Shown here: piece after piece, positions 1 through 12,557 of the stretch | Layout of the letters: every line of letters starts with the position of its first letter | Position numbering within the stretch: position 1 is the first letter of the stretch | Assembly (NCBI RefSeq): GCF_037975245.1 | Contig: NC_092577.1 | Coordinates: forward strand, 2,186,001 to 2,250,000 | Direction of reading: 5' to 3' | DNA length: 64,000 bases | Source: Apostichopus japonicus | Taxonomy: Eukaryota; Echinodermata; Holothuroidea; Aspidochirotida; Stichopodidae | Notes under the pieces: model-generated | What the model saw: only the letters and a program-made list of their open reading frames with translations | Database searches by the model: none | What the model was told of the DNA's origin: nothing | Program-made: the position numbers and the translations under genes

Positions 1-625
1 CCTGTTCAACATTTTGCTCGGAAATCTCTCAAGTGTCTTCAAAGAGTGGTTCCAACTACGGTAGCATTCTGGGTGTTCACGATGCAACGAAAGATAGTCA
101 ATTGAGCGACCCATCGGAGGTGATCTTCTATGGGAGTGACCCCGGATACAACTCACCATCAGGTGGTTATGGCTTACATTTCATCGATGCCACTGCTGTG
201 GCAGATCAAGTCACCTTGTCAGCCACACAGTTCACCACGATAGCATTTTACGTCAAGACGTGTGGGCAAGGATGTGGTGGGACTGTTCTATCCTACAGCT
301 ATCAATTCACATTCAGTCTATCGACAGTGACCGGCTACTTCTCTTTGCATTTCAATGACGTCACGTTTGAGACCGACTTGGTGGTCACTCCAGATGCCTG
401 GCAGCAACTTTGCCTCGTCTTTGACAGAACTACCCTACTCCTAGACGTCTATGTCATCGACCCAGAGAGCCGACTGATACGGAGGACTTGGCAGGCCACT
501 GGAGATATCTTTCCAGAAAATGGCAGCTTAGGGTTTGGAGTTTGGTTGCCACCTCCATTGGGTTCAGGATCGGTACCTGCTGGATCATTCATCGGTACTT
601 TAGATAATGTCAGAGTATGGGAAAG
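1..625 (+). CDS. Exon: most of the first visible LamG-like domain
   Basis: Reads open in one frame from base 3 to a donor after base 625 (AAAG|GTGAG). It encodes a beta-sandwich LamG/pentraxin-like segment ending in the family signature LDNVRVWER (a G..DNVR(I/V)W motif), which recurs in the three downstream LamG copies (for example VDGLRVWSR near 5880 and IDEFRIWDE near 7730). The segment starting at base 33 with GTG is not a true start; the frame continues to the window edge. The exon's 5' boundary is not visible. Confidence 0.8.
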
Positions 626-3600
626 GTGAGCAATGATCACATATATGTTATGTGTATTTGAGGATTTAGGATTCTCCTCAGAGGGCAGCAGAATCGGGCA
701 CAATTTGTTCACTCACCAGCTGAGGAAACAGAGCCAGTGACAAAAGCCAAAGATTTCCAAAAAATTATATTTTAATGTCCCTTCTGAGCAACAGTACTCA
801 GGAGAGGCACGTGATGGATCATTTGTGGAAACAGTGAGTGTAATTAAAGCACCAGGCATGCTAGGACCCAGTCTGAGTGACTTTGTATCTCCTGTGTGAA
901 GTTTAAGGAAATGCCTCCCTCAATGTGGTGAAACTGGGTGAAATTTTCCTAATGTATGCAGTATGTATCTTACCATTATAGTAGAGCTAACATGTCTTCA
1001 CAACCACAGAGTGTCAAACTGATTTGTCCACATTAAATCCTGCATGGGTTGTAATTTTCCTCCCCTGTTGTAGAGGTTAATTGGGTAGCATTTAGTAGCT
1101 AGTGAAGTGAATTTGAGTTATTGCAGTGCTATGTACATAAATTCAATGCTTAATCAAGAGTGTATATTATGTATATAAGATCACTTACAGTAATATGATC
1201 ATGCTTATTAAATATTGCATGGTAGAGTTAAGTAATTAACAACATTTTGAGAAGCTCAATTGTTGGATTTCATGTTATGTCAGGCAGTTATACAGCGATT
1301 GAATGAACTGCGTGACAGACAGGCAACTGGCCAGCTCAATTGTTAACTCAGCTTAAAATTTGTCTCTTCCTTACAGGTACTTTGATACCAATGCTGTCCT
1401 TTCTCTAAGCACCACACTGCCTGCACCCTCTGAGGGTCTTAACTACCACTGGAGTTTTGATGAGGGTGAAGGTAAGAACATTAACAACAACTCTCTCTAC
1501 CTTAAGCTAATTGTACTCTAAGTCAATCCTGCTCAACCAGTGTGCCTACATACCCCTGGAGAGAGGAGGGGGGGTTTGAAAAATGTTGGGGTTCAAGGGA
1601 GCAAAGGAGTCTACAGAAAATTTAGGTCAGTGGAAGGGGCCTGTTAATATTTCACAAGTCTGAGAGTTTTTTCTCAAGCTACAAAAACATGATTTTTCCC
1701 CATCCATTGCCCATGCATTTGTGGGCTGGGATCATTACTGATACTCAATATGTCTGTCCCTAGAAACCCATTGGGTAGAAGAGAGTTCAGAACCTAGGTT
1801 CTAACTGGTTGTAATGTCCAATAAATTTACAACTATGTGGTACTTCCTTTATCCTATATGAAATGTAGCTATTTTGATCACATCTATTGGTAATTCCACA
1901 TTGCTCTCAACCTTGCGTAGCTGGGGAATTATCTTGTCGTAAGTTTCGTTTTTGCATACATGTAATCTTTAGATCATGTATCATATTCATCTATGTACTA
2001 GTCTTCTCTTGCACATGTCAATGTATTGTTTTTTTTCCCTCTCTGTTTACGCTTGACTGTCAGGAAGCGAAACATCAGACTCTGTAGGTGGGGTTAAAAT
2101 ACCATTAACAATGATGGGATCTAATAGACCAGAATGGGTACTCTCTGATGCACCTGTACCACCAATAACCCCTCCAAATGTTCCATCTGAAAGTGCTGAA
2201 AATGCCCCAGCATGGATGAAGTCCTTCTGCAGTGATATCATAGAATCTGGACCTCTTCAAAAGTAAGTGTTCCTCCCATTCCAAAAGAATAAACTTTATA
2301 CAGGAGCTCTTTCTTTATGGTCATCAGTAATGGCCCCAAAACTTTAGTATATACCAACATTGCTAAAAGTTTTTCAAAAGTAATTGTTTTTCCATTCCAA
2401 AAGAATAAAATTCATACAGGATTCTTTCTTAGTAGGTGAACTGTGATGGCCCCAAACTTAAGTATATACCAAAATTGCTAAAAGTTGTTGTGATTCTTCC
2501 ATTCCAAAAACAACAATTCGTATGGGATTCATTCCTTTAATAGCTCATCAGTAGGGTAATGCCCTCAAAACTTTAGCATATACCAAAATTGGTTCCCTGG
2601 TAGTTTTCAACTTTTGACAATCAAGCAATTGTTCTCAGAGTTTTGAGAGTGATACACTTTACAACTGACCGTTTTATAGGGGAATTAAATTCTTTAGGGC
2701 GACACCAAAACACTTTGATATTTAGAAGCATGTGCGACCATTTCTTTAACGTTCTAGCATATTTATGGGAATAATGATGCCTTTCATATCAGGAGAAAAT
2801 GTTACAAAATTGTGATTTCTGGGAGGAGTTGTCTTTGTCTTGGTAAATCGAGTCTTAATTCTGGACAGTTGTCATGCTGAAATGCTAGTCACATCTCATT
2901 ATGTATGTCATCCGAAGCGTTATGATTATAATACTATGAAAAAGTACAAGAAACTTAAAATACAATTATTCTGGTGATCTCAATATGATAATGGTCAATC
3001 ATTTCTCTGAATATTAGTCTCCAAAAATAATTATATTTTTCGTGTAATGAGAACACCAGGCTTAACATATAATTATTAAAACGTTGATATCTCGTCAACA
3101 GTATGTCCAATTTAGTTCATACTTGTTATGGTGATGTAACTACATAGTAGGTATATGATCTTTGCTACAACTTTGACCTGATTAATATTCCTGACTTGGT
3201 GGGTTTAATATGAAATAGTCAAAAACAGTATGTAAACACAATATCTCATCAACCACAGGTTGAATCAATGTCATACTTGGTAGATAGATGCCCCATGATT
3301 GACATAGGTAGTGGTCAACAGGTGTCAAGATTTGAAAACCTTTTAAACATGATAACTCCAAAGTTAAAGCTACAATAAATCTGTCAATTCTCCAATGGTA
3401 TGATTATATTTTGGTGAACATATTTTGGTCAAATTCAGTTTTGTGAAGGGGCTCTATCAGTCTTTAACAGAACATACTGTCAGCCAGGAAAGTTCAAGGA
3501 AAGTTGATATGTAGCATTGCTTTAAGCACAGTCAAGTTGCATTAGCCAGATTTGCCCTCTGAGCTTCAACAGGTTATCTCAATTGGTGGCAAAATTGGTT

Positions 3601-6600
3601 CAATCGTGTTTTATTTCAATTGGTATCAAACTGGCAATTTGTTTTGTGATGTATACCAGATGACTTGTAGCTTGTCAAATATTTCATAATGCATGTAAAC
3701 AAATGTCTGTAGAGCTCAAAGGGGTTTGTAAGCTCAAAATTGGTAACAGAAAATATCTTTTAATCATGCAATCTATGTGTCTACATTAAAATTGGAATAA
3801 AAATTCTATACTGTAAAATCCTTACCAGTGAATTAAATGGTTGATGCTTTGTCAACATGATAACTGATTCCTGATACCGTCCTTTACATGTTGCCGCATT
3901 TAATAGTCAATAGATAATCCTCTTCATTTTGGTGTGCACAAGTTCATGTATATTAACATGTATGGCCTACCACACTATGTTTATTTGGGCATTGGAACCA
4001 CTCAAAGTTTTCGTTTTCTGGTTGTTTATTTGTCTAGGCCTGGATACAGCTAAAACAATGAAGTATTTTACAGTTTACACAGAGAGACATATGTTCTTAC
4101 TAGTAATCATGTTTTGAGAGCCACCACCGATCCATTACTTTCATCTGATGTTATTGTAAATTAAGTTATTCCAATTTTATGCATCCGCCAAACCAACAAG
4201 TTTACATCTTGTATCTTCTAGGCACTGTCCCCTTGGTGATTCAGTCCATCTCAGATATTATCAACAATGCCTCGATGACGTCTTGCAGACTGGATCCACG
4301 GATGCTGCGGTCAGAGCTGTGATAGATCTCTCTGATCTCTGTGAATCAACCCTCGGTCTCTCTTTCTGGCCAGCACAGTCACTCTGTAACCAGTTTGGAG
4401 ATGAACCGTTCCCTGTTTGGATCGGAGATGACTGCTCCAAGATGTGCTTGTTTGGATCTAGACATCGAATCGACATTAATGTATGTGTTTGTAACAGAGG
4501 ATACTGGGGAACTATGTGTGAAAGTGTTTGTCCTGGTGGCTCAGTAGCACCTTGTAATAATGTGGGTATATGTAACAACGAGACTGGTCAATGTAATTGT
4601 CCATTCAACTGGCGAGGGGATGATTGTTCTGAATGTGCCTCAGGCTTCAGTGGGGAGTCATGCGCGGTGTCATCAATGTACCCCGAGGATGCCCTGCAAA
4701 TAAGTGACAGGTTATCAGTGGTAACCACATTCTCACAACTAACAACTTTATCAGGAGTGAATTTTTATCACAATGTTGTTGGGGAATATTATCTCATTGT
4801 AATATCTGAAGCTAGGCTTATAATCCAGGCTAAATTTGTTCGATGTTACGATGGTTATTCTTGTATTAAATACATCGGTATACGTTTTGGAGATGATACC
4901 CATGGGTATGGCCACATCACACTCGGTGGTCCAAGTACATTTGATGGAATGATTCGTGTAAGCATCAATAACAAATCCACTGACCTGAGCTCAGTCATAG
5001 AGTTTGGACAAACAGGTTACAGACTTGTAAGACTTTCTTTCCAAGAAATAGGCTTTTATGGTCCAGACAACTTCCAAGCCATTATAAGAGTCCAAGCAAC
5101 ATACCTTATCATAAATACTCATGTACCTAGTGAACTTTGTGGTATTGCATCCGGTTTGCTCGTAGGAGGGTGTTGTGATGAATCCACCACACCAGATGTC
5201 CTAGTGCCACTACCATCAGGACTCTGTACATTACCGAGTCTCATACAGGAATCCTCTGCATCAGACGGTTCATCTCATTCGTTTCCAAGAGATGTCGGTG
5301 TTGAATTCAGAAACTTGTGCAACCATGATGAGATTAGTGAGAAGGAGGTTGCATTATATGTAGACCAATGGAAGGTGCCAGAATGTGACACAATAATTTT
5401 ATATCCCCACACTGCAGAAAGGGTTCAATCAGAGAGTAGCTTTACATTGTATTTCGACGAGACAGCGATATACACCAGGCATCCGTTACTATTGGGAGAA
5501 GCTGATGGAGATATTTCATTGGAATTTTTTATCAAGCCAGGAGATGCAGCTTCTCTTGATGGTGTGGTGCTGTCATTTGCTCACACTGTCGATTTTGCAA
5601 TTTCAGTCCAAAGAAGAGTGTCTGTTTTTGTAGGAAAAGAATCATACCTCACTGACTTGATGCCACCGCTGAATTCGTGGTGTAAAATTGTACTCACGTA
5701 TAAAGATAATGGAGATGCAAGTTTGTATTTACTTCCATCTGAAGGAGTTGTCAATCGTTTTGACGTCATCATTCAAGCCGGCCTATTCAAGAGTCCAGGT
5801 CACCTATCGCTAGGACTCTGGCAACCAGGTTCAAATACAAATGGTCAACATGCTATGCCATCATTTGCTGGGGCTGTTGATGGCCTGAGGGTTTGGAGCA
5901 GAGTTATCAGCCCTGCTGAAATACCGGCCTTGTGGAACAAAAGAATACCAGATGATACAGATGGATTGAGTCATCACTGGCGTTTTGATGAAGGAAGTGG
6001 AAAAGTAGCCAGTGACTCAATTGGTGGTATAGAATTGGTAATGCCCGGTGATCCTTGGCAAACTTGCCAATGGTTGCCCTCCGATGCAACAGCTGAAGAT
6101 ACTGAATCAACTCTCCCAGGAAGTCCTATTTTCAAGAATGCAACATTGCAGGAGAATGCAGAGAACCTCTGTGATAGATTATTGCATCATGGGCCATTAG
6201 CTTCTAATTGTGGTAGTCTACCAGTTGGCATTTCAGACAGTTACTTTATGCTTTGTCTAGAGACAATTGCAGCCTCTGGTAATCTTGAAGATGGATATTT
6301 AATTGCTTTTGGATTTGCAGATATCTGCCAGGTAGCGTTGAGCATTTCCAAGTGGCCTGGTCTTCCTCTCTGTGATGAAGCGCCAAAACTAAGAGCTGGC
6401 ACACAATGTAGACAGAGCTGTGTATTTGGTGAACTCACTCATTTTCAAGAGCAAGACGACTGTATTTGTTATGATGGATTCACTGGAAAGAACTGCAGTG
6501 ATGTTTGTCCAGGCGGTGAACTTTTGCCCTGCAACCATCATGGATTGTGTCAACTGGATGGCAGATGTACTTGTGAAGGAAACTGGGATGGTGACAATCA

Positions 6601-9600
6601 ATGCAGTGTTTGCTCCGACGATTGGTATGGTACGGACTGTACATTAAGGGTTGGAAGTGGAACAAATGTTCAACGTGTTTATTACACATCCACTGTATCT
6701 GCCTATTGCTATTACACCGTATATGACGATATCAGCTTCTACTTTGGGGCAGTCGGAGAATTCTGGTTAATAGTGTCTTCCACATTGTCCATTCAAGTCA
6801 GGCAAGTACCATGTTACACACATGCCACCTGTGTGAATGCAATTGCACTTAGACTACCCTCTGAGGATACATTAGTCATCCATGCACCGTACACTGTGGG
6901 CAGCTCAGCTGTGATGTGGCACAATGATGTCATCTTGGATGTTGATTGGACAATCATCAACATAGACGCTCATTGGTACATCGAAGTAGTCTCTCAAAAA
7001 TTAATGGTCTTAAGAGATAGAGATGACCCACATTTGGCCATCTTTGTGCGCCTGGTCGATGTCTACCTTGCTGTTTCAACAGTTGTATCCCCTGAAATTT
7101 GTCAAAGTGTGCAAGGCCTCTTTGGAAACTGTGATGGTAGTGCAGGCAACGACCTTTGGGATGTACCACCCACTAATACTTCACAACATGACATAAATAC
7201 TGCAGTAGCAGAGACATGGAGGGTATCGGTGGATGAGAGCCTATTTATTCATGACTACAAGTTCCATCATGAAGTCCTGATGCCATCTGGTGGTGTTTAT
7301 AGCCTCCTCCTTGACAATACTGGGGCCCGGTCTAATCCTGTGACATTTAATGATGGTAGAAAGACTGTGGTTGATTTCACCATTGATTTTAATATACTGA
7401 TGAAGGCAAATGGGGGTGTCATACTATCCATGGGAAATAACTCAAGTTTTTCAATTATCAGTGATACAACAGTGATGATATTTGTCAGTGGTATTTACTA
7501 CGACACAGGGATTAGTTTGTCAGTCGGTATGTGGTATCGACTTGTAACTGTTGTTTCAGGGAAAGAGTTAACAGTGTATTGTCAAAATGGAGAGGTGGTT
7601 TATTCTTACACTGCCATGCTTCATCATGCATGTTATTTGGAGGAACACTCATTGATGTCTTTGGGACAGTGGTTACCTACTCCATCTGATGGCACCATCA
7701 GGCTAGACAACCCTTTCTTTGGAGAGATTGATGAATTCCGTATTTGGGATGAAGCTATTCCACCAGCATTCCTTCAAATAAGTGAAAACAATAGTTTCTT
7801 CCCAAATATTAATGAAGTTGCACCCCTCATACTTTACAAATTTGATTCAGTGGTAGACTCCACAATACCAGACTTACTTTCAGACAACAGATTGGTGTAC
7901 CCCTCTGACCCTTGGCCAAGACCATCTCTTACCTTCTCCAGTGCAGACATGGATCTCTTCATTGATCCACCATTTCAAAGGAATTCCATGAATGAGACCT
8001 TTGATGCTGTTATAACAGAAGTTTGCAGCAGACTATTCTGGACAAGGTTTACCTCCCAGTGCAGTGGCTTAACACATGACGTTCTTGTCTTTTACTTCCT
8101 CTCCTGTCAGAGGATGTGTTCAACTTCCAACAACTTGCATCAAGGTTTTGTAACTCTAATGACAGTTTCTGACTTGTGTGCCATCACTCGGTCTCCTGCA
8201 AATAACCCCAACGTATACTGCATTCTCCTGAAAACCCTCCAGCTACCTGAAATGTATCTTGAAGACTGTGATGCTTGTGTATTTGGAAACACTGAAGATC
8301 AGGATACATGTCTCTGTCAACCTGGATTCACCGGAGTCAATTGTGATCGTGTTTGCCCTGGTGGTATTTTGAGTCCATGCAGTGGTAATGGAGTATGCCG
8401 TCAAGATGGGACCTGTCTCTGTAATGCCAACTTGAGAGGTGATGCCTGTACAACATGTAGAGAAAACTGGATGGGTAAAGATTGCACAGTACCAAAAGGT
8501 GGCTTATATGAGATGACAGGGCGCAAAAATTTGTATCCTAGAGCTTCTCTTGGAGGTTTTCTTTACACCTTTGAAGCAGCTGGTATCTACCTGACCACCC
8601 TTGGGTATTACACACTTCTTGTCACAATGAATGGTGACCTTAAAATTGACATTCGCTACTCATACTGTGGCTGGGGTGATAGATTTGTGACATGTTATGA
8701 TCTGGTCATCATTGAACATGACAAGCATGAGCTCATGCTACGTGCACCACTAGATGACTTGAATCTAGAACCATACATCTGGGTGGACAAAGAACTTGTG
8801 GAAGTAGACAAGAAAAAGAAAATAACAAGTCAGTTCATCATATCAGTTCATACAGCCGTACAGTACAAAGTTGAGATAAAGAAATATAAACTTGACCTGA
8901 TCATTACTTCAAACAGAAGGAACTTGGATGTACAGTTCCTGAGCGAAAATAAGTTTTGTGATGATTACTACACCAATGGTATCCTTGGATCATGTAAGAC
9001 TGTAGAGTCTATTGGTCCTCTAAACTGTACTGAGCTGAACACTGGAGGAAAGTCAAGCAGCAAGAAAGCAAGCAAGTCTAAAACAAAGAGTAAAGAAGAG
9101 ACTTGGACCTGTTGGACTGAAGCATCACAAGAAGATGTGGACCTCTTTACAGGTGTCCATCACCATCAAATAAGCTTCGGCATTAATTATGAAAAGTCAT
9201 GGCTTCTCCAATCTGTTGGGCTTCAGGGCTTTTACCTCCTCTTTAGTAACAGCGAGTTGAGCACATCACCGATGCATTGGGGCACGGAGGGTTTCACTCT
9301 GGAAATATTTGCTAACATCGACACTTATGGTGGTGTGCTTTGGTCATATGGAACAAAAGAAGATTCTGTTGTTGTTATTGCAGACGAAGATGGCATCAGA
9401 ATATCTAGTCGTGGCATTGCACATCAAACTAAGCTGCAGTTGACTCAGTCTGTATGGCAGGCCATCTCATTTGTCTGGCGTCCATTCCATGGTATTCTTG
9501 AGGTTTATACCTTTGATACGGATGATATTGCAACAGTTCGTGCAGTAGAACTACATTCCATGGCTTTTAATGATGGAGGCATCTTTGCTGTAGGTCACTC

Positions 9601-10606
9601 TTGTTGTGATGCAACTCTGCCAGGACTAAAGGGCGCGATTAATGAAATGAGAGTATGGAATCGTGAGACTAACCCATCTATGCTCAGTCAGTCTTTGTAC
9701 TTCCCTGCCCAAGCTTCCAATCCTGACCTTATCCATCTGTGGACCTTCAATGAAGGGACTGGTCAATTGGCCCATGATCTAGTCGGTGAAAATGACTTTG
9801 TTTTTCCAGATTGGAAAAGACCATCATGGAGAGTCATAAGTGATAAACAAGATGACCATGTCAAATTACCATTGCACATCCAAGACTTCACACAGCAAAC
9901 CCTTGGAGAACAAGCTTTGGAGAAGTGTTCATCAATATTTAAACAGGGAGACTTCTACGAATCTTGTCTAGATATTGGAAATTCATTATTTTCAACTCAT
10001 TTCACCAAATGCCTGGAGGATATTTGGGCTCAGCAAGATCTCGATGCATCAATCGAATCGGCTATATCTTGTGCTGAGCTCTGTTATCTGGAACATAATA
10101 GCAAAAGACAGTGGGGCGACCAGTTCTTCTGTCGGGAGTTCGGAGATAGAGATATTCCAGACTGGATGGTACACAAATGCAAGGGCGCCTCAAAAGGATC
10201 GGGAAGTAAGCAACAGCAAGGGAAGGCATCCGCAGCAGAAGGTGACGCTAACTCAAAGACAACTTCAAAGGAATCGCCAGGAGGGGATGCAGCTGAGGAT
10301 AAGGATGAAGGCAGACGAAAGAAAAAGTCAGCAGAGAGACAAATTGAAGAGGAACTTGATGCCAATCACGCTTTTGAGGCAAGTAATCTAGTGGCAGTCG
10401 ATGTACATGATGAAGATCGTGAAAAACGCAGTCGCAATGTAAGAAACTCTGAAGAATTACCAGAGAATCATCTTCATTTCTCCTTAGGGTATGGTGGTTA
10501 TATCTTGGTGGCATTTGTAACTGCTTTTTGCCTCGTGTTAACGAGCATTGTGTATTACCACGTTAAGTTTCAAGGAAGGGAGGAAGCTGCTATTGTTCAA
10601 CCATAG
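1..10606 (+). CDS. Multi-module LamG/C8-like/EGF/VWD transmembrane protein, 5' end outside window
   Basis: Partial gene. I join exons <1-625, 1377-1471, 2064-2262 and 4222-10606; every junction is GT..AG and the frame stays open across all three. The frame is already open at base 1, so more exons lie upstream. The product repeats a block order of LamG-like domain, C8-like cysteine segment, EGF-like pair and VWD-like domain, ending with a membrane span and a short cytoplasmic tail. Four LamG-like and three EGF/VWD blocks are visible. It is most likely a type I surface or shed extracellular protein in matrix or adhesion; that role is inferred from the domains only. Introns 1 (626-1376) and 2 (1472-2063) hold nothing else I can recognise. 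I cannot name an orthologue. Confidence 0.85.
1377..1471 (+). CDS. Exon: end of the first visible LamG-like domain
   Basis: 95-bp exon after a good acceptor (CTCTTCCTTACAG|G) and before donor GAAG|GTAAG. It completes the split arginine codon of the previous exon and encodes the LamG tail NYHWSFDEGE. This matches the tails in the later modules (HHWRFDEGSG near 5980 and HLWTFNEGTG near 9735), which confirms that the exon is real although it is short. Confidence 0.8.
2064..2262 (+). CDS. Exon: linker and start of a C8-like cysteine segment
   Basis: 199-bp exon, acceptor TGACTGTCAG|G, donor AA|GTAAGT. It encodes a proline-rich linker followed by a segment with FCSDIIESGPL. This pairs with the HCPLGDS start of the next exon and resembles the cysteine segments before EGF modules 2 and 3. 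The reading frame continues into 4222 through a split lysine codon. Confidence 0.75.
2263..4221 (+). other. Intron 3 of the modular protein gene, with a triple repeat
   Basis: 1.96-kb AT-rich intron. Near its 5' end (about 2272-2600) lie three diverged direct copies of a unit of about 110 bp, each containing CATTCCAAAA and later TATATACCAA plus TTGCTAAAAG (weaker in the third). The rest has no coding potential I can support. Confidence 0.7.
4222..10606 (+). CDS. 6.4-kb terminal exon with three EGF-VWD-LamG modules, furin-like site and membrane span
   Basis: Acceptor TATCTTCTAG|G at 4221/4222; stop TAG at 10604-10606. About 2,128 codons without an intron. Order by base position: C8-like segment 4222-4430; EGF-like pair 4433-4663; VWD-like about 4720-5230; LamG-like about 5440-6040; C8-like 6150-6400; EGF 6405-6640; VWD 6650-7220, with the typical GLFGNCDG turn near 7120; LamG 7290-7900; C8-like 8010-8270; EGF 8270-8490; VWD 8500-9010; LamG 9190-9810; C8-like 9890-10170. 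Then follow a Lys/Ser/Glu-rich stretch (10180-10345), an R-E-K-R site (10418-10429), a hydrophobic span (about 10490-10560) and a short tail. Module 3 carries a lysine/serine-rich insertion near 9050-9100. The first module's VWD turn is degenerate (GLLVGGCCDE). I call the domains from cysteine spacing and motifs, not from a profile search. Confidence 0.9.
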
Positions 10607-11556
10607 TTATTGCTTTATTACAAATTTTAATTAACATTACGTAAACAATATTTGATGGGATGAAGAAATTAGAAAAAAGATTATTATTTGGTAAGATTTG
10701 AAATCTTAATGTTAAAACATTGTAATTTGAATTGTGATTGAAACTGTGCATTACTACTTTCTCTTGAACAAATTGCAGCAAAATTGCTGATAACTGTATG
10801 TGTTTACCCCAAATATCAAAAAAAAGAAAGTTATTAACATATTTTCACAACATTTCGTATGATTTACAGTCATATTCTAGTATTCATATATCTTTTGGCA
10901 AGAAATACACTACTGCGTCATTTTATTCAGCAAATTCGCGTACTGTGCACTGATAGACTCGGTAACTTCCGTGTTTACAAGTCAGATTGTTATCACTTGT
11001 TCGAACGCAATTTTAATCTACCCAACCTCAAGGAAAACGATTACAATTGAATACAATGGAAGAAGGAAACATCCACTATGTATTTGGATGTACTTTATTT
11101 CATCGGCTGAATTATGCGGTAATTTTTAGCGTATGCGCAGTTGGGGAATTTTTTTTTCCTTCGAGAGTTTTGAATCGAGACCTTTTGCAAGTACGTCTTA
11201 ACCGTTGTCTTATAAAATAATATTATGCTCTTAAGCATCGCATAGTTGCGTTATATTATCCTATTTGTTTATCATTATATTCAAATATTGAATATGTCCT
11301 TTCTTCTCATTTGATCTCATTTGTTAAAACCTTCTTGTTTTAATATCTCATCAATTTAGTTTCTATTTATGGATAGTTTGTTTTGTATCTACATCGTCTG
11401 CTCAGTAAAATATCCAAAACTTTTAAATTAAAATCTCCCCTAATATTTTAAATGATATTACCTTTGATTTCATCTTATGACATAAAATAACGTTTGCATT
11501 GTAGATGAAATGTGATACTGGAGTAAAAAGCAATAAAGTTCAAAATTAAATGAGTT
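10607..11556 (+). other. Probable 3' untranslated region of the modular protein gene
   Basis: AT-rich, no reading frame of note. It starts directly after the stop codon and runs to a canonical AATAAA at 11532-11537 followed by a T/G-rich stretch, which suggests a 3' UTR of about 0.95 kb. Confidence 0.5.
11532..11537 (+). terminator. Candidate poly(A) signal AATAAA
   Basis: Canonical AATAAA 926 bases after the stop codon at 10606, with a downstream TTTCTTTTGTTTGG element near 11555-11568. It is the best-placed signal for the large gene; ATTAAA-like variants nearer the stop cannot be excluded. Confidence 0.45.
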
Positions 11557-11912
11557 TCTTTTGTTTGGAATATTAATCGGCGTGAATGAAATTCGATCAA
11601 GAAAGGGCACAGGTTTCGGGGGTCGCCGAGTAAGTGGGACGTGGCCTAAACTGGGCTCTTATTTATGAAGGGCGCTCGTTATGATTTCAAACATATTGGG
11701 ATGATGTGACCCTGTAACTGCAAAGCCCCAATCCAGTTTTTGCTCTGTCGACACTGTTTTCTTCATTAAATATAGCGTTGCGCTGTACCATACCATCCAA
11801 CAAAGTATATCCTATTACAGAAGTATGGTATGTGACATTAGGCACCATCCATGCAATGTTGATCGACCTACGTCGAATTAAATGAAATACCGTATCAATC
11901 GATACATATATT

Positions 11913-12549
11913 CAAGGGCGGCGGAACCAGGGGGCACGTGCCCCCCCCCCCACTTTTCCTTAGGTTAAAAATGTGCCCTTTTTCTACATAAAAATTGAGG
12001 TGTCTCAAGTTAGCAAGAGGCCAGGGAACCAGAATGAACACTCGGGAAGGGCCGTTTCCGGCCATCTGAGGGGTTTGTAAAACCCAAAATTTTCTTGCAC
12101 GCTCCGCTCCAACCGATGGTGGCGCTCCGCCCAGATAGTCTAACGTATACAACTTTGCAAATCCTGGCTACGCCACTGACTTATTAATGAATTTCTGTGG
12201 GTCAAACTCAAAGCTATTTCGAATGGAAAAAAAATTTGTTAAGATATTAACAAGAAATAAACTCAAATTCGGAAGATTCCTACATTAGCAACTTGCATGA
12301 TTTCACCTCATTTTGTCTCAAAAGAAAACTTGTTCCTTGTTTCCTAATTTGCACATTGGATATTGCAGTGCTAGTATGCATATTTTCCTTGAGGGGGAGG
12401 GGGGGGGGGCGTTGATGGAGTGATGTGTATACGCAAATAAGATAATACAATAAGAGTTAAAAAGGGTACTAAATATAAGGCTGCATTAGTCCAATTGAAT
12501 TTCTGCAAAGTGCCCTTTGCCCAGATTAAAAGTACTTCCGCCGCCCTTG
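11913..12549. mobile_element. hAT-type non-autonomous DNA transposon, 637 bp
   Basis: Ends are the perfect 14-bp inverted repeat CAAGGGCGGCGGAA...TTCCGCCGCCCTTG. It is flanked by the exact 8-bp direct repeat CATATATT (11905-11912 and 12550-12557), the target duplication expected for hAT transposons. It contains G/C homopolymer runs and no transposase frame. A further transposon fragment (12040-12178) sits inside it. Confidence 0.85.
12040..12178 (-). mobile_element. Fragment related to the left end of the composite transposon, reverse orientation
   Basis: Read on the minus strand, it starts CAGTGGCGTAGCCAGGATTT and continues through the GGAGCGCCACCATCGGTTGG core. Both match the left end of the 17130 and 56590 elements. 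No matching second end or target duplication was found, so it is a truncated relative nested in the hAT element. Confidence 0.6.
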
Positions 12550-12557
12550 CATATATT

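Noticed and set aside
33-35. Protein start at base 33
   Set aside because: The codon is GTG and the frame stays open to the window edge; downstream splicing shows this is an internal exon.
4283-4285. Start of the large protein at 4283
   Set aside because: The codon is TTG within an exon that begins at 4222 and joins in frame to upstream exons.
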